From contig CALMAR010000208.1 of assembly GCA_937859855.1 (NCBI GenBank), positions 1 through 8,544 on the forward strand: 8,544 bases of DNA, written 5' to 3'. The position numbers and the translations under genes were made by a program. Source of the stretch: an uncultured Kineosporia sp. (GTDB taxonomy: Bacteria > Actinomycetota > Actinomycetes > Actinomycetales > Kineosporiaceae). The notes under the pieces are model-generated. The model was not told where the DNA came from. It did not search any database and saw only the letters and a list, made by a program, of their open reading frames with translations. Below, piece by piece: positions 6,021-8,544 of this stretch. Every line of letters starts with the position of its first letter. Position 1 is the first letter of the stretch.

Positions 6021-6059
6021 CCTGTCGCCGCCCCTTCGTTCTGTCGGGGCGGTGACAGG
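6021..6059 (+). terminator. Terminator-like hairpin after the cutinase gene
   Basis: Arms CCTGTCGCCGCCCC and GGGGCGGTGACAGG pair over 14 bases (one G-U) around an 11-base loop, starting 14 bases after the stop codon. The T-tract is poor (GCTTGACATCT), which is common for actinobacterial terminators. Confidence 0.65.
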
Positions 6060-6060
6060 G

Positions 6061-6510
6061 CTTGACATCTCCCAGGCGGACAGTCTCGCACCTGTTCCCC
6101 CGCGTTTCCCGGCTGCGACGTCCACCAAGGACCGTGCTTGACCGTCGTGTCCCCAAGCGTGCGTCCGCCATCAGGCCGCCGCGCTGCGAGAGGTCTGGCA
6201 GACAAGCGGCAGTGCCGCGCTCGATAAGGCTGTCGAGGTGAACTGGCCCGAGCCGCGCCCTGTCGGAAAAATAGCCAAGTCGATCTCATCGTCCTGGCCG
6301 ACTCACTCCTCCTACACCTCGCTCATTCTAGCTAATTCATCTAAGTTAGTGATCAACTGAGATCAATGGCGAGGTTGGGTCATGAGCGCAACTGTTGAAG
6401 CAGATCGCCGCGTTCGCACGTACGGTGGAAGGCGCCGGGCCCGCGGCATCGGCCTCTTCGGTGTCAGGCCCTTCGGCACAGCCGTAGTGTTCGCCTGTGT
6501 CGTGGTCCCA
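6061..6510. other. Stretch without a recognisable gene
   Basis: No open frame here shows a known domain. A plus-strand frame without ATG is open from 6142 to 6357 and reads AAALREVWQTSGSAALDKAV then EVNWPEPRPVGK with G/C-rich third positions. It may be a gene relic, but the opposite strand is open too. A minus-strand AGGAGG (6308-6313) is not placed well for any ATG. From about 6366 the plus strand leads into the peptidase pseudogene, but bases up to 6510 show no peptidase motifs in any frame. Confidence 0.4.
6325..6365. promoter_or_regulatory. AT-rich patch with CTAA...TTAG and repeated GATCA
   Basis: This is a short AT-rich island in otherwise GC-rich DNA. It contains CTAATTCATCTAAGTTAG (an imperfect inverted repeat) and two GATCA copies ten bases apart. 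It resembles a promoter/operator region, possibly for a gene since lost. On the minus strand TTGATC and TAGAAT are present but about 20 bases apart, too wide for an ordinary -35/-10 pair. Confidence 0.22.
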
Positions 6511-7136
6511 CTGATGCTCGCCGCGCCGCAGCAGTGCTGGTGTGTGAGCCGGGCGCCGATGGAGCGGCGGTCAAGGTGGCTCGCAAGGGTGTGGTTGGGT
6601 ACCGAGTTGTCGTGCACGGACGTGACGCACATGCGGGCCTGGAGCCGCATCTGGGGGTGAACGCTACGATCGAGGGCGGACCAGTTGTTGCGTCTGGATG
6701 CGCTGGCGGACGTGGAGGCCTGGACCACAGGACACCGACTGTGCTAGCTGGTGGGACGACGTCGAACAGCGTCCCGGAATCCGCGAGCGTGACGGTGGAT
6801 GCGTGGGTCTGGAGTCGCGCGGAGCTGGATCGGGTGGATGCCGGCATTCGGTCGCTGGCACCGGTGCATCCAGAGGCGACCTTGGAGGTGCTTAGTGGCG
6901 TCAACCGGTATCCTTTGGAACCGAGTAGGCGTTACCGCTACTGGCCGAGGTACAGGCAGCCGCCAAGGATCTGGGCCTGGCGCCACCGGATGGCGTGCGC
7001 TCTGGTGGCGCGTCCGATGGGAATCTGACCTCGGCTGTGGGGTGCCGACGCTGGACGGGCTCGGCGCGGTCGTGGGCCATCTGCATTCGCGGTCGGAGTG
7101 GGTGGACGTGACCCTCATACCCCGCCAGGCTTTCAA
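6511..7136 (+). pseudogene. M20-family metallopeptidase pseudogene (carboxypeptidase G2-like), 3' half only
   Basis: The match moves between frames. Frame of 6513: DARRAAAVLVCEPGADGAAV, RKGVVGYRVVVHG, AHAGLEPHLGVNATIE. About 6676-6731, another frame: DQLLRLDALADVEAW. From 6732, back in the first frame: TPTVLAGGTTSNSVPESASV, RAELDRVDAGIRSLAPVHPE, GVNRYPLEP. From 6929, a third frame: LPLLAEVQAAAKDLGLAPPD, SGGASDGNLTSAVG. From 7042, a fourth segment: VPTLDGLGAVVGHLHSRSEW, VDVTLIPRQAF. These are hallmarks of M20 zinc peptidases: the GRxAHAG dimerisation-domain motif, GGTxxNxVP, GASDGN and the C-terminal HSxxE. The N-terminal half with the first zinc ligands and catalytic Asp/Glu is absent, and at least four frame changes break the rest. 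At about 7136 the sequence passes into an IS21-type end. It is clearly non-functional. Confidence 0.8.
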
Positions 7137-7195
7137 TGGCCATCTGAAAGTTCTGAAAGTCGCCCCTGGTGGCCAATAAAAAGTCCCACCCCTTG
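7137..7195. mobile_element. Terminal region of an IS21-type element
   Basis: Just downstream of the istB remnant, TGGCCATCTGAAAGTTCTG and GGTGGCCAATAAAAAGTCCC carry two spaced TGGCCA copies next to short A-rich tracts. Repeated GGCCA-type motifs near the ends are usual in actinobacterial IS21 elements. The peptidase homology stops immediately to the left, so the element boundary lies at about 7133-7138. The exact terminus and any target duplication cannot be fixed because the other end is not recognisable. Confidence 0.5.
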
Positions 7196-7199
7196 CGGG

Positions 7200-7620
7200 T
7201 AGTTCAGGATGTTTGGTGGTTACACCTCTTCTCTGTCTGGCGTCGCGAATCTGGTAGGACTGGCCGCTGGTGACCACGATGGTGGCGTGGTGCAGGAGCC
7301 GGTCCAGGATGGAGACGGCGGTGGTGTGCTCGGGCAGGACCGGCCCCAGTCATCTCGAAGGCCCAGTGGGTTCCAATGGCCAGGCTCCGGCGTTCGTAGG
7401 CAGCAGCCACGAGCCGGAACAGCAGTTGGCTTCCGGTGTCGTCCAGGGGTTGCGAACCCGACCTGGTCGAGAATGACCAGATCGTTGCGCAGGATGGTCT
7501 CGATGGTGTTGTCGGTCAGGGACCGGTAGAGGGTCTCGACCAGGTCAGCGGTGGCGAAGTGCTTCACCTGTGCCCGGCGGCGACGGCGGCGCCGAGCCCG
7601 ATCAGGGTGCCTGCCTCCAC
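7200..7620 (-). pseudogene. istB: istB remnant, IS21-family transposition ATPase
   Basis: On the minus strand the sequence reads GTLIGLGAAVAAGHR, a stop, then HFATADLVETLYRSLTDN and ILRNDLVILDQVGFA. The match then shifts to PLDDTGSQLLFRLVAAAYER and RSLAIGTHWAFE, then again to LPEHTTAVSILDRLLHHATI followed by VVTSGQSYQIRDARQRRG. This order is that of IstB, the AAA+ helper of IS21 transposases: the segment after Walker A, the Walker B LVILDxVGF, the AYERRS motif and the C-terminal RxxxARxRRG. Walker A itself is missing, so the 5' end is truncated, and at least three frame disruptions plus an in-frame stop are present. No istA is seen. The element is dead, and its end lies immediately downstream. 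Confidence 0.82.
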
Positions 7621-7664
7621 TGATCTGAATGTCTGGCCGCACTGACGGGCGACTGGGGAATAGA

Positions 7665-7731
7665 GGATCAGCCCGCGAAACGTTCGTCGAAAACGAACGG
7701 AAAAGCGTTAACGCCATCCCGGGGCTGATCC
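7665..7731. repeat. Nested palindromes within a 10-bp inverted repeat
   Basis: Outer arms GGATCAGCCC (7665-7674) and GGGCTGATCC (7722-7731) match perfectly. Between them lie CGTTCGT-N5-ACGAACG (7681-7699) and the palindrome GCGTTAACGC (7705-7714). The interior is more AT-rich than its surroundings. It sits between the truncated istB and the damaged start of the repeat protein, so it may be a small non-autonomous mobile element, a recombination or attachment site, or a hairpin terminator. No flanking target duplication was found. Confidence 0.45.
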
Positions 7732-7759
7732 GCTCTGCGCAGCTGCTGTTCACGGACCT

Positions 7760-8544
7760 GTGACCGGGAACGTCGTCCGGGTGGGTCACCTCCACCCGGC
7801 CCGCGCGGCTGCAGGAGAGCGGCGTGGCGAATGGCTAGACCGGCACGTTCGTGTTCCCGGTGACGACTCTGGACAAGGCGGGTCGCTCACCGAGTACTTC
7901 ACCCTCATTGCCGAGAACACCTCATGGTTCAACGACGCCGGGGTGAGCGTCACCATCACCACCACACCGATCGTCGGGACTGCTGCGCGGCCTGGAACCA
8001 ACGGGCAGTGGAACGTCGCATCTGATGGCGGAGTGTTCGCGGAGAACGGTGCCCCGTTCTCCGGGTCCAAGGGCGGGCAGGCGCTGAACGCGCCGATTGT
8101 CGGGATCGCGGCGACGAAGTCCGGGAACGGGTACTGGCTGGTCGGAGCCGATGGCGGCGTCTTCGCCTACGGTGACGCCGCCTTCGCCGGGTCGATGGCC
8201 GGGCAGGCGCTCAGTCGGCCGATCGTCGGCATCGCAGGCACTCCCTCCGGCCAGGGTTACTGGCTGGTCGGCGGTGACGGCGGCGTCTTTGCCTATGGAG
8301 ATGCACAGTTCTACGGATCCATGGGTGGCAAGCCGTTGAACGCGGGGATTGTCGGGATCGCCTCGACACCCTCGGGTCAGGGATACTGGCTGGCCGGGTC
8401 AGATGGCGGCGTTTTCGCCTACGGGGACGCCCAATTCACCGGATCCATGGTTGACAAGCCGCTGAACAAGCCGATCACTAGTATCGCCTCGGACGGCACT
8501 CCCGGCGGCTACTTCCTGGCCGGAGGTGACGGTGGGATCTACGC
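7760..8544 (+). CDS. GVFAYGDA-repeat surface-type protein, damaged 5' end, runs off the window
   Basis: The frame is open from 7712 to the edge and has no ATG; GTG codons at 7760 and 7781 are formal starts, but what they encode is Arg/Ala-rich with no signal peptide. From about 7877 it reads GGSLTEYFTLIAENTSWFND, AGVSVTITTTP, then four 42-residue repeats such as IVGIASTPSGQGYWLAGSDG followed by GVFAYGDAQFTGSM, and part of a fifth. Such repeats occur in secreted or surface proteins of Actinomycetota and probably form blades of a beta fold. Just upstream, the other frame reads RLQESGVANG, a TAG (7836-7838), then TGTFVFPVTTLDK, which would join smoothly to GGSLTEYF as one Ig-like domain if one base had been lost near 7872-7883. 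The 5' part is therefore probably frameshifted and the true start lost, perhaps with the neighbouring transposon damage. Ligand or substrate is unknown. Confidence 0.62.
   Translation, partial: MTGNVVRVGHLHPARAAAGERRGEWLDRHVRVPGDDSGQGGSLTEYFTLIAENTSWFNDAGVSVTITTTPIVGTAARPGTNGQWNVASDGGVFAENGAPFSGSKGGQALNAPIVGIAATKSGNGYWLVGADGGVFAYGDAAFAGSMAGQALSRPIVGIAGTPSGQGYWLVGGDGGVFAYGDAQFYGSMGGKPLNAGIVGIASTPSGQGYWLAGSDGGVFAYGDAQFTGSMVDKPLNKPITSIASDGTPGGYFLAGGDGGIY
7970..8544 (+). repeat. Tandem 126-bp coding repeats, four complete and one partial
   Basis: Units begin at 7970, 8096, 8222, 8348 and 8474, all exactly 126 bases apart, each starting at an Ile codon of the I(V/T)(G/S) motif. The first unit is the most diverged (VFAENGAPFSGS); units two to four share GYWLxGxDGGVFAYGDA. 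The window ends inside unit five. Confidence 0.88.

Noticed and set aside
6534..7028. Intact 164-residue peptidase-like gene
   Set aside because: Only parts of this frame match M20 peptidases; its middle and end match in other frames, so it is a slice of a pseudogene.
6744..7277. Long minus-strand frame beginning MVTSGQSYQIRD
   Set aside because: Only its first residues are the IstB C-terminus; the rest reads antisense through the IS end and the peptidase pseudogene.
8097..8339. 80-residue plus-strand frame rich in Ser and Pro
   Set aside because: It is an out-of-frame shadow of the GVFAYGDA repeats, and its pattern simply follows the 126-base period.
7970..8544. CRISPR-like array
   Set aside because: The repeats are 126 bases, continuous and coding, with no unique spacers.

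Overview
The window is high-GC DNA with strong G/C preference at third codon positions, and its gene content is typical of Actinomycetota: a NarL-type two-component system, a secreted cutinase, an actinobacterial-type XRE regulator and GVFAYGDA-repeat surface-type sequence. The genus cannot be fixed from the sequence. One intact core (about 999-6060) lies between two eroded, transposon-scarred flanks.

Left flank (1-998). An IS30-type transposase remnant (1-440) carries a frameshift and stops inside its N-terminal helix-turn-helix. It abuts the start of a tiny hydrophobic gene on the minus strand (421-537). Divergent from that is an XRE-type regulator (604-909) with an intact DNA-binding half but no C-terminal half.

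Core, minus strand (4448 down to 999). This is a compact signalling operon read right to left: a NarL-type membrane histidine kinase, a second membrane protein that looks like a degenerate kinase partner, a LuxR/NarL response regulator, a 72-residue protein of unknown function, and a 49-residue cysteine-rich zinc-ribbon protein with DnaJ-like CxxCxGxG-type motifs. The first three genes are joined by two ATGA start/stop overlaps. A hairpin overlaps the regulator stop codon before the two small genes, and both of those have strong GAGGAG ribosome-binding sites. The paired sensors plus the two small proteins are the most interesting unit here.

Core, plus strand (4741-6006). Divergent from the operon is a secreted protein with a signal peptide, two SH3-like repeats, a proline-rich linker and a cutinase-type serine esterase domain with a complete Ser-Asp-His triad. 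A terminator-like hairpin follows it. The intergenic region holds a perfect 10-bp-arm palindrome just ahead of the kinase gene.

Right flank (6061-8544). After a stretch with no recognisable gene and an AT-rich patch comes an M20-family metallopeptidase pseudogene. It has lost its 5' half, is split by several frameshifts, and is cut at its 3' end by the terminus of an IS21-type element. A frameshifted istB remnant of that element follows on the minus strand. Next is a nested-palindrome segment (7665-7731). The window ends inside a gene with exact 126-bp repeats encoding GVFAYGDA-type motifs; its 5' end is damaged by a stop and an apparent frameshift.
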